Positions 25,248-34,161 of a stretch of 64,000 bases of DNA are shown here, in pieces. The notes below the pieces were generated by a model. It ran no database searches. It saw nothing but the letters and a program-made list of their open reading frames with translations, and was not told the DNA's origin. Source of the DNA: Kordiimonas aquimaris. GTDB taxonomy: Bacteria > Pseudomonadota > Alphaproteobacteria > Sphingomonadales > Kordiimonadaceae. Each line of letters opens with the position of its first letter. Within the stretch, counting starts at the first letter, position 1. The translations under genes were made by a program, and so were the position numbers. The stretch covers positions 124,001-188,000 of the forward strand of contig NZ_JAOBPO010000004.1 in the NCBI RefSeq assembly GCF_025574485.1, read 5' to 3'.

Positions 25248-26648
25248 ATGGCGTTTTTAAAAGGATTTGCTGGGTTTGCTTCGTTTGTTGCTGTTTTAAC
25301 AATGGATTTGCAGGCGCAAGAAAAACAAGCGATCGACATGATTGTATACGGTGATCACGTCGTTACCATGCAGGCGGATGATGCGCCAATTCAAGACGGT
25401 GCCGTAGCGGTTCATGACGGTGAAATTATAGCCGTTGGCAAGGCTGGCATGATTGATGCTGCTTATAACGCAGAGCGATCAATTAACGGTAAGGGCAAGG
25501 TGGTACTGCCTGGTCTTGTAAATGGGCACACACATTCTGCCATGGTTTTATTTCGTGGTATGGCGGATGACTTGCCGTTAATGACATGGCTGCAAGACTA
25601 TATATTCCCAATGGAAGGCCGATATGTCGACGCGTCGCTTGTTGAGGCAGGCTCTGAGCTTGCTTGTTGGGAAATGATTAAATCCGGTGTGACCAGTTTT
25701 GTCGATATGTATTTCTATCCGGACACAATTTCTGATGTTGTTGTACGATGCGGCATGCGTGCTGTTGTTGCTGCGCCTATGATTGATTATCCCAGTCCTG
25801 GGTTTGAAGGCTGGAGTGATAGCTTTGATGCGGGCGTTGCATTTGTGAAACGCTGGAAAGGGAAGCATCCACGCATCATTCCAGCCCTTGCACCACATGC
25901 GCCCTATACAGTTTCTAAAGAGCATTTGGATAGTGCGTTTAAGGCTGCGCGCGATTTAGCTGTCCCTGTTTCTATTCACGTTGCCGAAGATCTTGCAGAA
26001 GTCGAGTTTGTCAATGAACGATACGGCAAAAGTTCGATAGAACTGTTGTCCGAGCTTGGTATGTTGACGCAGTCAACCATTGCGGCACATGTCGTTTGGC
26101 CTTCAGACAGTGATATTGTTAAACTAGCTGGCTCGAAAGCAGGCGCTATTCACAACCCGACATCAAATATGAAGGCGGCGGCAGGTATTTCTCCTGTCCC
26201 CAAAATGTTGGAAGCTGGTGTTACAGTGGGATTGGGCACGGATGGTGCCGCTTCTAATAATGACTTGAACCTATGGCAGGAAATGAGGTTTGCAGCTTTG
26301 TTGCACAAAGGTGTTAACCGCGACGCGACGCTGGTTTCATCTTATCAAGCACTTGATATGGCAACCCGCATGGGCGCACGTGCAGCTGGTTTTGGTGATA
26401 ATATTGGTTCGCTTAAGCCCGGTTCGCGTGCAGACATAATACAAGTCTCTTTTGAGAGCCCACGCTTTGAGCCTACATATAATGTTGTGTCGCATTTGGT
26501 TTATGTTGCAACAGCTGCTGATGTGAAAACTTCAATTATAGACGGTCAGCTTGTTATGTTGAATGGCAAGGTGATGACAATAGATATTGAGCAGGTGAGG
26601 CAGAAAATCGAATTGATTGCTGATAAGGTACGTGCTGATATCAAGTAA
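25248..26648 (+). CDS. Exported MTA/SAH deaminase-like amidohydrolase
   Basis: A 466-residue metal-dependent deaminase of the ATZ/TRZ branch. Motifs: NGHTHSAMVLFRGMADDLPL (His94, His96; typical of 5-methylthioadenosine/S-adenosylhomocysteine deaminases), APHAPYTVS, SIHVAE, and GLGTDGAASNNDLNLW with the catalytic Asp. Unlike the usual cytoplasmic enzymes it starts with a hydrophobic leader (LKGFAGFASFVAVLTMDLQAQ), so I infer periplasmic location. AAGGG is 6 nt upstream of the ATG. It could deaminate adenosine, methylthioadenosine or related purines (or guanine or cytosine analogues) outside the cytoplasm, echoing the exported ADGF-type deaminase at 40295. It is divergent from the BASS transporter gene with 138 bp between the starts. 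Confidence 0.87.
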   Translation: MAFLKGFAGFASFVAVLTMDLQAQEKQAIDMIVYGDHVVTMQADDAPIQDGAVAVHDGEIIAVGKAGMIDAAYNAERSINGKGKVVLPGLVNGHTHSAMVLFRGMADDLPLMTWLQDYIFPMEGRYVDASLVEAGSELACWEMIKSGVTSFVDMYFYPDTISDVVVRCGMRAVVAAPMIDYPSPGFEGWSDSFDAGVAFVKRWKGKHPRIIPALAPHAPYTVSKEHLDSAFKAARDLAVPVSIHVAEDLAEVEFVNERYGKSSIELLSELGMLTQSTIAAHVVWPSDSDIVKLAGSKAGAIHNPTSNMKAAAGISPVPKMLEAGVTVGLGTDGAASNNDLNLWQEMRFAALLHKGVNRDATLVSSYQALDMATRMGARAAGFGDNIGSLKPGSRADIIQVSFESPRFEPTYNVVSHLVYVATAADVKTSIIDGQLVMLNGKVMTIDIEQVRQKIELIADKVRADIK

Positions 26649-26752
26649 TTGTTTCTTGGTCTTTTTTTTTAATAAGTTTGTGTCTATAGTGCTTAAACAG
26701 GCATTACTGCCTGTGGGGGTCCATGGTGTTTCTGGGTGGAAGCGGTGGTCGT

Positions 26753-27709
26753 ATGGAATGGAAAATATCGAAGCGGCGTTATCGTCGCTTTCTTACGTGT
26801 ATAGTAGCCTCTGGGCTTTATGCAACTACAGCAGTTGTAGCGGATGATGCTGTTGCTCAATCTGATGTCGTACCGGTCGCTGTACAGCTAACTGGCCCTG
26901 CGGCTGAAGTTGAAGTGTTTATGAACGGGTTCTTTGAGCGGTTTGCTAAATTCTCCAAAGCCCGCCGTGGCAGCTCTCAAGATCGTGCAATGATACCGTT
27001 GCTGCGTCACACAAAATCTAATTTTGATTCAACGCCTGCGATTGCCACCAAAGATGTACCGGTTGATCCGTCTCTAGGGTTGATTTCGAAGTTGTGGATT
27101 CATGGTCCTGAATCATGGCAAATTGCCGAAATGGAAGTGGAAGGAAACACAGCTTATGCAAAAGTGTTTTTCCAATCTATTCAATCTGGCAGGCCTGATC
27201 CTATTCCTTTTGGGCTAAAATTTTACAGAGCACAAAACGATTGGAAAATTGTTGGTTACGTTGATATGCGGGCTGTACCATCAGAAGGGCTTGCTTGGCA
27301 GCAACTATTTGTTGTGAAAAATGATGTTAGCCCTGAAGCTGTGTTCTCTGACTATATGGAGAAAATTGAGCATTATTATGCGCCGAGTAAAGCGCGTGAA
27401 AGTATGAAGATTACACCGCAAGTACAGCAAAACCTTTCCCCGCTTTGGGCGCCTACACAAGATGCTCTCAAGTCTTCATCCCGTGCAATTATGGCTTTCT
27501 CTCAAATTCAACCGCGTAACTGGCAGTTTGTTTCATCTGACTTGGTTGATGAGAACGCGGAGCTTGTTATCAAAGCAAGTGCAGGAAACCCTGTTATGCG
27601 CCGTAACATGGGTATGGCTGCCATGATGGGTAGTGGTTTGAAGTTCACGCTTGAGAAAGCAGAAGAACGCTGGTTACTGATGAAGTATAGTCGTGCTCGT
27701 TCAAAGTAA
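26753..27709 (+). CDS. Exported hypothetical protein
   Basis: I do not recognise this 318-residue protein. It has a basic N-terminus and a hydrophobic leader (WKISKRRYRRFLTCIVASGL, then ATTAVVADDAVAQ), so it should be exported. The mature part alternates charged helices with short beta-like stretches such as WQIAEMEVEGNTAYAKVFFQ and WKIVGYVDMRAVP, the latter with the feel of NTF2-like or lumazine-binding folds, but this is not a firm match. There is no lipobox and no Cys pair. The start is uncertain: the ATG at 26753 gives a normal-length leader, while one at 26723 adds 10 residues and sits too close to a G-rich stretch. A strong hairpin follows its stop. Confidence 0.72.
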   Translation: MEWKISKRRYRRFLTCIVASGLYATTAVVADDAVAQSDVVPVAVQLTGPAAEVEVFMNGFFERFAKFSKARRGSSQDRAMIPLLRHTKSNFDSTPAIATKDVPVDPSLGLISKLWIHGPESWQIAEMEVEGNTAYAKVFFQSIQSGRPDPIPFGLKFYRAQNDWKIVGYVDMRAVPSEGLAWQQLFVVKNDVSPEAVFSDYMEKIEHYYAPSKARESMKITPQVQQNLSPLWAPTQDALKSSSRAIMAFSQIQPRNWQFVSSDLVDENAELVIKASAGNPVMRRNMGMAAMMGSGLKFTLEKAEERWLLMKYSRARSK

Positions 27710-27742
27710 GCGGTTAGTTTTTCTTTTAGCAGCGAACAATAC

Positions 27743-27773
27743 AACACTCACATCATGTTATGATGTGAGTGTT
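27743..27773 (+). terminator. 14-bp perfect hairpin terminator overlapping the phoD stop
   Basis: AACACTCACATCAT and ATGATGTGAGTGTT pair perfectly over a 3-nt loop (GTT), followed on the plus strand by TGCTTTT. It lies 33 nt after the stop of the plus-strand hypothetical gene. On the minus strand one arm and the loop encode the last residues and stop codon of phoD, so the hairpin is partly coding. Confidence 0.82.
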
Positions 27774-29636
27774 TGCTTTTGTGGTTAGTGTCACAGGTTC
27801 TAACAAGTGGTAATTCTCGTCGTGAACTGTAGATACGAATTGCCATGTCGCCTCTATTTCACTTTTTGTGATGCTTAGTTCAAGCCAGCCGCGATTTTCA
27901 GCGTTAATATACTTTAGTTCTGGACTTGCTTCGTGAAGCGCTTTTGCCGTGACGCTTGGGTCTACCGGCAAATAGTTTTCGAGACCAGGTGATGAGACAC
28001 CGGCGGTTGCAAATTCAACGGCAACGGCGTCACCAGCATTATCTTTCATGTTAAACGCCCACGCATTGTGTGTATCACCAGCGAGAGTAACAGCATTGTT
28101 GGCGTTACTCTTGAGTGTAGCAAATAATTTTTCACGAGCTATTGGGTAACCATCCCATGCATCCAGATTCAGAGGCAAACCGAGCTGCCCTAATGCACGA
28201 AAACGGGCTACTTGCTCAGGAGTTATGTATGTTGCAGAGTCAAAATCAATGTCCTCATCTGCAATGATTGGAAACCCGACTTTACCAGCTAGAACTTGTT
28301 GGCCAAGAATCTGCCACGGCGTGTTTTGAGCTGCAGATTCTTTAAGCGTTTTTTCCAGCCAAGCTTCTTGGACGTCACCCAGCATTGTACGTGTGTCGTC
28401 ATTTAATATGGCGGTGCGAAATTTTTCAATATCCGGCATATAGGTCATGCCTTGAGGTAATTGTTTGGGGTCTATTGTTTTAATCGTTTCCCAATCAGTT
28501 ACAGGGCTTGATTTGCCGTCCTTTATTTCAAAGGGAACAGGGATAGGCTTAAGGTATTTCGCTGTCTCAGGGTTGCTTTTGAGCCTTTCTAGTTCGTCAG
28601 TGCCTGTAATGGCGACAGGTTCCTGACCTGGTGACATATTGAACACCATGGTGCGAGGTGGCAGGTCTTCGCTATAGTCCAACCCTTTTGAGCGACCTGT
28701 AATGCGAGTATCCAACATGATTAATGTTGCGAGGTCGCCTATCTGAAATGCTCTGTATATATCTGTTTGACCAGTTTTGCTTTCCCTGATTGGTAACCAT
28801 TCGTGATAAGCGCGCAGAGCTGCTGCTTTTCGGTCATCAAACGACCCTTCACCTTCATTATGGTTCTGTGCACCCGCTTGCCATGTGTCATTCGCTACTT
28901 CATGATCGTCCCACACGCAAATGAATGGATGAGCCGCATGCACGGCTTGCAGATCAGGGTCGCTGCGATACAAACCGTAACGAATTCTATAATCCTCAAG
29001 GGCAAGGACTTCACCTTTTGGTGCAACTGCACGGCCATGTTCTTTAACCATTGTTTCATTGCTGTATTCACCATCAGGGTATTCATAGATGTAGTCACCA
29101 AGATGCAATACAGCACTAACATCTCTATTGGCGATTTCGCGGTATACGTGAAAATATCCTTGTGGATAATTTGAGCAGGAAACCACTGCCACATCAAAGG
29201 TATCAACTTTGCCGGTGGGTATGGTTTTTGTGCGTCCAACAGGACTAGTGTTACCTTCGCACATGAAGCGGTAGTAATATGTTTGCCCAGCTTCCAGGCC
29301 CGGTGCATCTACTTTTACGGTGAAGTCCGTTTTGGGGCCTGTGGATGTCGTGCCGTGACTAATAATAGTGTCAAAATGTTCGGAAAGTGAAACTTCCCAC
29401 GTCAATTTTATGTTCTTTGCTGATTGGTTCGCAGGAACGACGCGTGTCCATATAATAACACGATCATACAGCGGATCGCCACTGGCCACACCGTGGGTAA
29501 AGATAACGGTCTCATCTTCTTGAGCATTTGCCGTGCCGAAGTTGTGTAACAATGCCGTGCCGACAATACTGCTTGCGCCGCCAATGATTTGTCGTCGATT
29601 GATATTGAGTGAGCCAGCTTTTCGTGCCTTTGACAT
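27753..29636 (-). CDS. phoD: Alkaline phosphatase D family protein
   Basis: A 627-residue PhoD-type phosphatase/phosphodiesterase. It has a twin-arginine signal (INRRQIIGGASSIVGTALL), consistent with Tat export of a folded metalloenzyme. After the Fn3-like N-terminal domain (GVASGDPLYDRVIIWTRV) come the metal-site motifs: VVSCSNYPQGYFHVYR, LHLGDYIYEYPDG, WDDHEVANDTWQ and LAGDTHNAWAFN. PhoD enzymes use Fe3+ and Ca2+ and release phosphate from diesters including teichoic acids and nucleotides. A weak Pho-box-like stretch lies upstream but is not convincing. It could contribute phosphate release from nucleic acid fragments. The C-terminal codons lie inside a terminator hairpin. Confidence 0.93.
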   Translation of the reverse strand: MSKARKAGSLNINRRQIIGGASSIVGTALLHNFGTANAQEDETVIFTHGVASGDPLYDRVIIWTRVVPANQSAKNIKLTWEVSLSEHFDTIISHGTTSTGPKTDFTVKVDAPGLEAGQTYYYRFMCEGNTSPVGRTKTIPTGKVDTFDVAVVSCSNYPQGYFHVYREIANRDVSAVLHLGDYIYEYPDGEYSNETMVKEHGRAVAPKGEVLALEDYRIRYGLYRSDPDLQAVHAAHPFICVWDDHEVANDTWQAGAQNHNEGEGSFDDRKAAALRAYHEWLPIRESKTGQTDIYRAFQIGDLATLIMLDTRITGRSKGLDYSEDLPPRTMVFNMSPGQEPVAITGTDELERLKSNPETAKYLKPIPVPFEIKDGKSSPVTDWETIKTIDPKQLPQGMTYMPDIEKFRTAILNDDTRTMLGDVQEAWLEKTLKESAAQNTPWQILGQQVLAGKVGFPIIADEDIDFDSATYITPEQVARFRALGQLGLPLNLDAWDGYPIAREKLFATLKSNANNAVTLAGDTHNAWAFNMKDNAGDAVAVEFATAGVSSPGLENYLPVDPSVTAKALHEASPELKYINAENRGWLELSITKSEIEATWQFVSTVHDENYHLLEPVTLTTKANTHIIT

Positions 29637-29926
29637 GTGATAAATGATCCCATTACGTATTAATGTATGCTGAAGTAATGCATGCTTATTTACGATAAAA
29701 GCACTAAAGCTTTAACATGACAAATAGATGTCTTTAAAAGCTTATTCTTTTACCACCTAATCGGTATCGGCGACTATAAGCAATCAGAGGTCGTATTTTA
29801 GGTTTTTTGTATTAGATTTACTATTTGCTAACCCTGTTTGTGTCACAAAAGCGTTATCAAACGCCTTAAACGCTTTGTCTGCGTTCACCTAGGTAAAGTT
29901 TGTGTTTGCGGTGGGATAGTTAGTTC

Positions 29927-31513
29927 ATGTCAGTTAAGGTGCCAAACAGGTTTCTGGGGTATGCATTTTGCGTAGGCGACCTTCTCATTGAAGCAGACAC
30001 GTCTTTTGACATCAAGAATGCTGATGGTGCCGTTAAAAGCACGCTTGGTATTAATGTAACGCCGGGTGTTAACGCTAATTTTCTTGATTTACTGGATACA
30101 AAAGGACGCGGCCTTATAAAAAGGTCAGTCGTAAAATTGACCGGCTCTAATCGTGTTGGCCCGCTGATGATCAATGTCGGACACGCCGCACATGAAAAAG
30201 AGCTTTTTGGCGCATTTTTGGCCAAATTACCAGCAGATGATGAGGCGATTTACATCGTTCTGTCACGACCTGCCCGCTTAGGCCTAAAAGAACAGCTCGA
30301 CCAAGAAAGGCCTACAGTCGAAAAAAAGAGAGAGTTCTTTCAGTCTCTGGAGGACTTGTTTGAACAAGACCCCAGTGCAGAAGATAAAGTTCAGGTCACT
30401 GTTGTAGATGCCGGACACGGTGAAGAATTAAGCCGGAAACAACAGTCTTCCATTGAGAGATTGCTTAAGTCTGTTTCATATGGCGGGCAAGCCGCGTCAC
30501 AAGTTGGTGATGACAAGTTTGCGGTTGTCCACGAACGTTCAAACGATAATGCAAGTGCGGATGCTATTAGTCAGTCAATTTCACAGTCAGCAGGTGTTGA
30601 AGTTAAAACTGCAACCATTGATGCGGCCCAGGCGAAGTTGAGCGAAAAAGATAATATGCGGGCGCTGGTCTTCAGTTTACAGCAGTTTACGGAAGACGGT
30701 GAAGGTTTTGACATAGACAGTATTGACGAAAATTGCACGGCTCTCATCTGTGAAACGACGGAACGCGTGGCAGCATTTCGCAAGGTTTTGGATGAAGGTG
30801 CATTTACACTTGTTTACCAACCCATTGTTGATATGAGACGCGGCACGACACATCATTTTGAAGCTCTTACCCGTTTTGACTTGCCGCCGCTGATGAAGTC
30901 GCAGTGGGAGATGATCAGGTTTGCTGAAGATGTTGGTCTAATCGACGATTTTGACCGTGCTGTTATTAATCGTGCGATGCGAAAAATCAGAGACTTGATG
31001 CAACAAGGTGGCGCTCCCGGCATTGCTGTCAATGTTTCAGGTCGGTCGTTATCAGATCCAGAATTTATCCTGGACTTGATTTCAACATTGAAAGGAAACC
31101 TTGATCTCAAGAACTATCTGTCTATTGAAATTACTGAAAGTGCCAGAATCCATGACTTGGAGGCGCTGGGTGAAGTTGTTGATGAGATTAGAAGTGTTGG
31201 GTTTAAGGTTTATCTGGACGATTTTGGGGCAGGGGCTGCAGGTTTTCAATATCTGAAAAGCATGCGGGTTGATGCAGTTAAAATTGATGGTTCCTACATA
31301 AAAGACGCTCTGACGAGCCGTGAAGATCGGGCTTTCTTGCGTTCTATTGTGACACTTTGCCAAGACTTGGGTATCACAACAGTTGGTGAATGGATTGAAA
31401 CTAAAGAACACGCCGAATTGCTGAAGGAAATTGGCGTCGATTATGGCCAGGGTTATTATTACGGCAAGCCAACAAATGGATTGATGGCAGCAAGAAAGGC
31501 AGCTGTTGGTTAA
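29927..31513 (+). CDS. Cyclic-di-GMP phosphodiesterase-type protein with degenerate GGDEF and EAL domains
   Basis: A 528-residue cytoplasmic protein without membrane segments. Residues 1-130 look PAS-like; residues about 160-235 resemble a GGDEF domain whose signature has decayed to VGDDKF (193-198), so no cyclase activity is expected. Residues about 290-525 are an EAL domain with the catalytic elements kept: VYQPIVD, FEALTRF (Glu312), NVSGRSL, IEITES, YLDDFGAG, VKIDGSYIKD and VGEWIET, then GQGYYYGKP. It probably hydrolyses c-di-GMP, with the degenerate GGDEF as a possible GTP sensor. The 290-bp region before it (29637-29926) is AT-rich, non-coding and shared with the divergent phoD promoter. 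Its stop codon abuts that of the convergent next gene with no gap. Confidence 0.88.
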   Translation: MSVKVPNRFLGYAFCVGDLLIEADTSFDIKNADGAVKSTLGINVTPGVNANFLDLLDTKGRGLIKRSVVKLTGSNRVGPLMINVGHAAHEKELFGAFLAKLPADDEAIYIVLSRPARLGLKEQLDQERPTVEKKREFFQSLEDLFEQDPSAEDKVQVTVVDAGHGEELSRKQQSSIERLLKSVSYGGQAASQVGDDKFAVVHERSNDNASADAISQSISQSAGVEVKTATIDAAQAKLSEKDNMRALVFSLQQFTEDGEGFDIDSIDENCTALICETTERVAAFRKVLDEGAFTLVYQPIVDMRRGTTHHFEALTRFDLPPLMKSQWEMIRFAEDVGLIDDFDRAVINRAMRKIRDLMQQGGAPGIAVNVSGRSLSDPEFILDLISTLKGNLDLKNYLSIEITESARIHDLEALGEVVDEIRSVGFKVYLDDFGAGAAGFQYLKSMRVDAVKIDGSYIKDALTSREDRAFLRSIVTLCQDLGITTVGEWIETKEHAELLKEIGVDYGQGYYYGKPTNGLMAARKAAVG

Positions 31514-32566
31514 TTAGATATCTTCTAGTTTACATCCGTCTAGTTCAGAGTAATAACTGGCGCCGAATGCTAAAGACGGCGTTTGGAACCCAGCATTGAT
31601 GTTACCTTCCATTATTTTTAATACAGATTTTACAGCTGAATCGGCCGTAAGCGTATAGCCGTTTGGCGCATGAAGTATGCTGCGATATTCGGTGCCATCT
31701 GCATCAATAACTTCTGCTAGTAAGGTTGATGTATCCTTGATGCGTTGTTCTTCGGTGGGGCCTGCAGGCATTTTATCGATTTGTTTTTTGAAAAACGATT
31801 GTACGCTGTTTAATTTTAGTATGGGGCCAATAAAACGACTAAGTGTTGTCATTGTTTTAATTGGACCTTCAGCAGGAAAATATACTTGAATGTTATTAAT
31901 GCCTGTACTGTAAAACGCTGTAGAAACGTCCCCCCATGATACAGCCAAGTAGTTACTTTCAATATCGTTTAAGGTGAAAACGCGCTTAAGACTGCCTGCT
32001 GGTTTCGTTATTATTGTACCGCCTTCACGAACCATCGTGCCATTACCGAGCGACTCAACAGCCGTTTTGGCCGTGCCTTGCGATGGACCGCCCAAACCAT
32101 GGATAGCAATGACCAGTGATTTTGGCGCCTTTGCACGTTTGGCCGTGTGAGCTGCCAAACAGTCACTCGGTACAACATCAAAGCCAACACCGGGCAGCAA
32201 AGTTACGCCTGCTTTTTCAGCATTGGTGCCGTATCTGGCAGCACATTCGAAAACAGCTATTTCACCAGTTACATCAAGATAATGAGTGTTCGTGTCGATA
32301 CAGGCGCGCATCATATGCTCTGCTGTTGCTGAAAAAGGGCCTGCAACAGAGAGTACAGCAGAACAGTTTTTTAGCGCAGCACGTACTGCATTTGGATCAT
32401 CGACAGAAAATGCCGACCAAGGCAATTCTAACTCAGTTGCAAGTTTGCGCACTTTTTCTGCGTTTCGGCCGGCAATAATGGGCGTATGGCCCATGACTTT
32501 TGCTTTTTGTGCGATCAGCTGACCGGTGTAACCGGTTGCGCCGTATATCATCCATTTTGCCGTCAT
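31514..32566 (-). CDS. Saccharopine dehydrogenase-like NAD(P)-binding oxidoreductase
   Basis: A 350-residue protein with an N-terminal Rossmann fold (WMIYGATGYTGQLIAQKA, GxxGxxG) followed by IIAGRNAEKVRKLATEL. The layout is that of the saccharopine dehydrogenase-like/trans-acting enoyl reductase group: NTHYLDVTGE, and LLPGVGFDVVPSDCLA in the middle. These proteins are mostly uncharacterised in bacteria; mycobacterial members act as enoyl reductases with polyketide synthases. The gene follows a GST gene by 66 nt on the same strand, and behind that lie a TetR regulator and another GST, so a detoxification or catabolic operon is plausible. The ribosome site is weak. The family is likely; the reaction is unknown. 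Confidence 0.83.
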   Translation of the reverse strand: MTAKWMIYGATGYTGQLIAQKAKVMGHTPIIAGRNAEKVRKLATELELPWSAFSVDDPNAVRAALKNCSAVLSVAGPFSATAEHMMRACIDTNTHYLDVTGEIAVFECAARYGTNAEKAGVTLLPGVGFDVVPSDCLAAHTAKRAKAPKSLVIAIHGLGGPSQGTAKTAVESLGNGTMVREGGTIITKPAGSLKRVFTLNDIESNYLAVSWGDVSTAFYSTGINNIQVYFPAEGPIKTMTTLSRFIGPILKLNSVQSFFKKQIDKMPAGPTEEQRIKDTSTLLAEVIDADGTEYRSILHAPNGYTLTADSAVKSVLKIMEGNINAGFQTPSLAFGASYYSELDGCKLEDI

Positions 32567-32595
32567 AGCTGCATACTCATTGTTTTATTGTTTGA

Positions 32596-32621
32596 ATCTG
32601 CGAGCACCTTTGGGCGCAGAT
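32596..32621. repeat. 7-bp inverted repeat between GST and reductase genes
   Basis: ATCTGCG and CGCAGAT are separated by 12 nt in the 66-nt gap between two genes read on the minus strand. There is no U-run. It may modulate readthrough or mRNA stability. Confidence 0.3.
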
Positions 32622-32632
32622 GGTGACTATAA

Positions 32633-33325
32633 TTAGAGGTTTTCCACCGGATCAATTTCTAATTGCTGCATGGATGCAAACAAAGTCATGGCCTTGATAT
32701 GTGGTTTTGCAAAGCTTTCTTTTTCACCAACGCGTTTCATAAATGCGGTAATATTTGGCCAGCGTTTGGCGGAAGGGGAATATCCAGTGAAAGCGAGGTT
32801 GCCGTATTGTACAGCCACTGAAATATCTGCAACCGAGAATGCATCACCAGCCAGCCATTTTTTGCCTTCAAGCGCTTCTTCAATATAGTCATGAACAGTG
32901 ATTAATTTTCCTCGGATTACTTCCATTGCACCGTCAATATCAGGAGCTTGCCCATTCATTTGCGGGAAAACCATCTTACGGAACACACCGAGCCCGATTG
33001 TGCCTGCCATTTCAGTATCTGCGTACTCTTCAAACCATAAGGCACGGCCGTATTCACTAACATCAGCGGGTGTTAGTGAAGGCGTCGGGTATTTGCGTTC
33101 AATATAGTGAAAAATTGCGCTTGAATCCGGCAGCAAAAAACCTTCGCCGGCATCGGTGTCTTTTAATAGCGGAATACGCCTAAGCGGGTTTTGCTTGGTA
33201 AAAGCATCATCGGCTTGAAATGGACTAAGGTTTTCTGTTTCAAACGGCAAACCTTTTTCTGCCAATTGTGTCATGATTTTACGGTAAAAGGGTGAGCCAA
33301 TAAGGCCACATAGTGTCAGTGTCAT
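32633..33325 (-). CDS. Glutathione S-transferase family protein
   Basis: A 230-residue GST. The N-terminal thioredoxin-like half begins LTLCGLIGSPFYRKIMTQLA and contains RRIPLLKD (cis-Pro) and LPDSSAIFHYIERKYP, the glutathione gamma-glutamyl binding DSSAI segment. The C-terminal helical half has WLAGDAFSVADISVAVQY with the helix-capping ADI motif. It acts in the cytoplasm on electrophiles. It lies 109 nt downstream of the TetR gene and upstream of the saccharopine-dehydrogenase-like gene. Together with the 384-residue GST-fold protein upstream it suggests a glutathione-linked step in the metabolism of the compound sensed by the TetR protein. The substrate is not known. Confidence 0.88.
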   Translation of the reverse strand: MTLTLCGLIGSPFYRKIMTQLAEKGLPFETENLSPFQADDAFTKQNPLRRIPLLKDTDAGEGFLLPDSSAIFHYIERKYPTPSLTPADVSEYGRALWFEEYADTEMAGTIGLGVFRKMVFPQMNGQAPDIDGAMEVIRGKLITVHDYIEEALEGKKWLAGDAFSVADISVAVQYGNLAFTGYSPSAKRWPNITAFMKRVGEKESFAKPHIKAMTLFASMQQLEIDPVENL

Positions 33326-33434
33326 TTAAATTCTCTCAAGAATGGTTATTGAAGTAAGATGGCGCGATGATTTAAAAATCAACACCAGACTACCCAAAAA
33401 GGCATGTCTGTCCTTGGGATGTGATATCAATAAC

Positions 33435-34058
33435 CTATTTCAAGCCAGCAAGAGCAATCGAGCCTTCGATCGTAAACTCAAAAACTTCATCCAGTGATCG
33501 TTTAGGTTCATCCTCAAGACACCAGCGTTTTAGTGTAAGTATTGTAAAATCAAAAATAACATACTGGCGCATCAAACGCTCTTTTTCAGGCATATGCACA
33601 AGCTTTTTATCAAATAGTTCATACGCTCTCATCATACCGATAACATTAAATTCTTCGATAACCTTGCGCAGTTCCCAGTTGGGTTGTGTTATGGCCTGAC
33701 TCAAGAAATTTAGATAGTTTGATCCTGCAGGAGGATCAACCAGCAAATCGCCAAGAGGTACAATCAAAGCTTCAAATATTTGCCGTAATGTCGGTTTGTC
33801 GCCAAATTCAGCAAGCATGGCTTGACGCTTTTGGTCAATTTGAGTGGTGCGTTCGTTGATTGTTGCACTAATTAAACCATTTTTGGAACCAAAGTGATAT
33901 TGAAGTGCAGATTGGTTTCGTTGTCCTGCTTCTTGTAAAATTTCACGTGTTGAAACATCCGCCAGACCTTTTTTAGCGATCAGACGTTCTGCAGCTTGTA
34001 TAAGTGCTGTGCGCGTTGCATCTGCGCGCTTGGCTTTACCATTGATCTGAGCGTCCAA
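33435..34058 (-). CDS. TetR-family transcriptional regulator
   Basis: A regulator of about 207 residues. Several in-frame starts exist; I chose the TTG at 34058 because GGGGAG lies 6 nt upstream and the protein then has normal TetR length. ATG at 34103 adds 15 residues without a ribosome site, and longer versions would overlap the upstream GST gene. The helix-turn-helix region is ALIQAAERLIAKKGLADVST, then REILQEAGQRNQSALQYHFG, the usual YxHFG end of the DNA-binding domain. The C-terminal ligand domain (TLRQIFEALIVPLGDLLVD onward) is family-typical in spacing. It probably controls the flanking GST genes and the divergent esterase/SDR operon. A 15-bp inverted repeat in that divergent promoter is a candidate operator. 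Confidence 0.87.
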   Translation of the reverse strand: MDAQINGKAKRADATRTALIQAAERLIAKKGLADVSTREILQEAGQRNQSALQYHFGSKNGLISATINERTTQIDQKRQAMLAEFGDKPTLRQIFEALIVPLGDLLVDPPAGSNYLNFLSQAITQPNWELRKVIEEFNVIGMMRAYELFDKKLVHMPEKERLMRQYVIFDFTILTLKRWCLEDEPKRSLDEVFEFTIEGSIALAGLK

Positions 34059-34161
34059 ATTATGCTCCCCGGATATGCATTTGGCATCTACAGTTTCGCC
34101 CATTAAACATTTATGACACTGCTTAGTAAAGTACTTGTAATCATATGTGAGGTATGAGGGC

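Noticed and set aside
29690-29735. A possible Pho box upstream of phoD (TGTCAT near a second CAT on the minus strand).
   Set aside because: Only one half matches the CTGTCAT repeat well; too weak to call.
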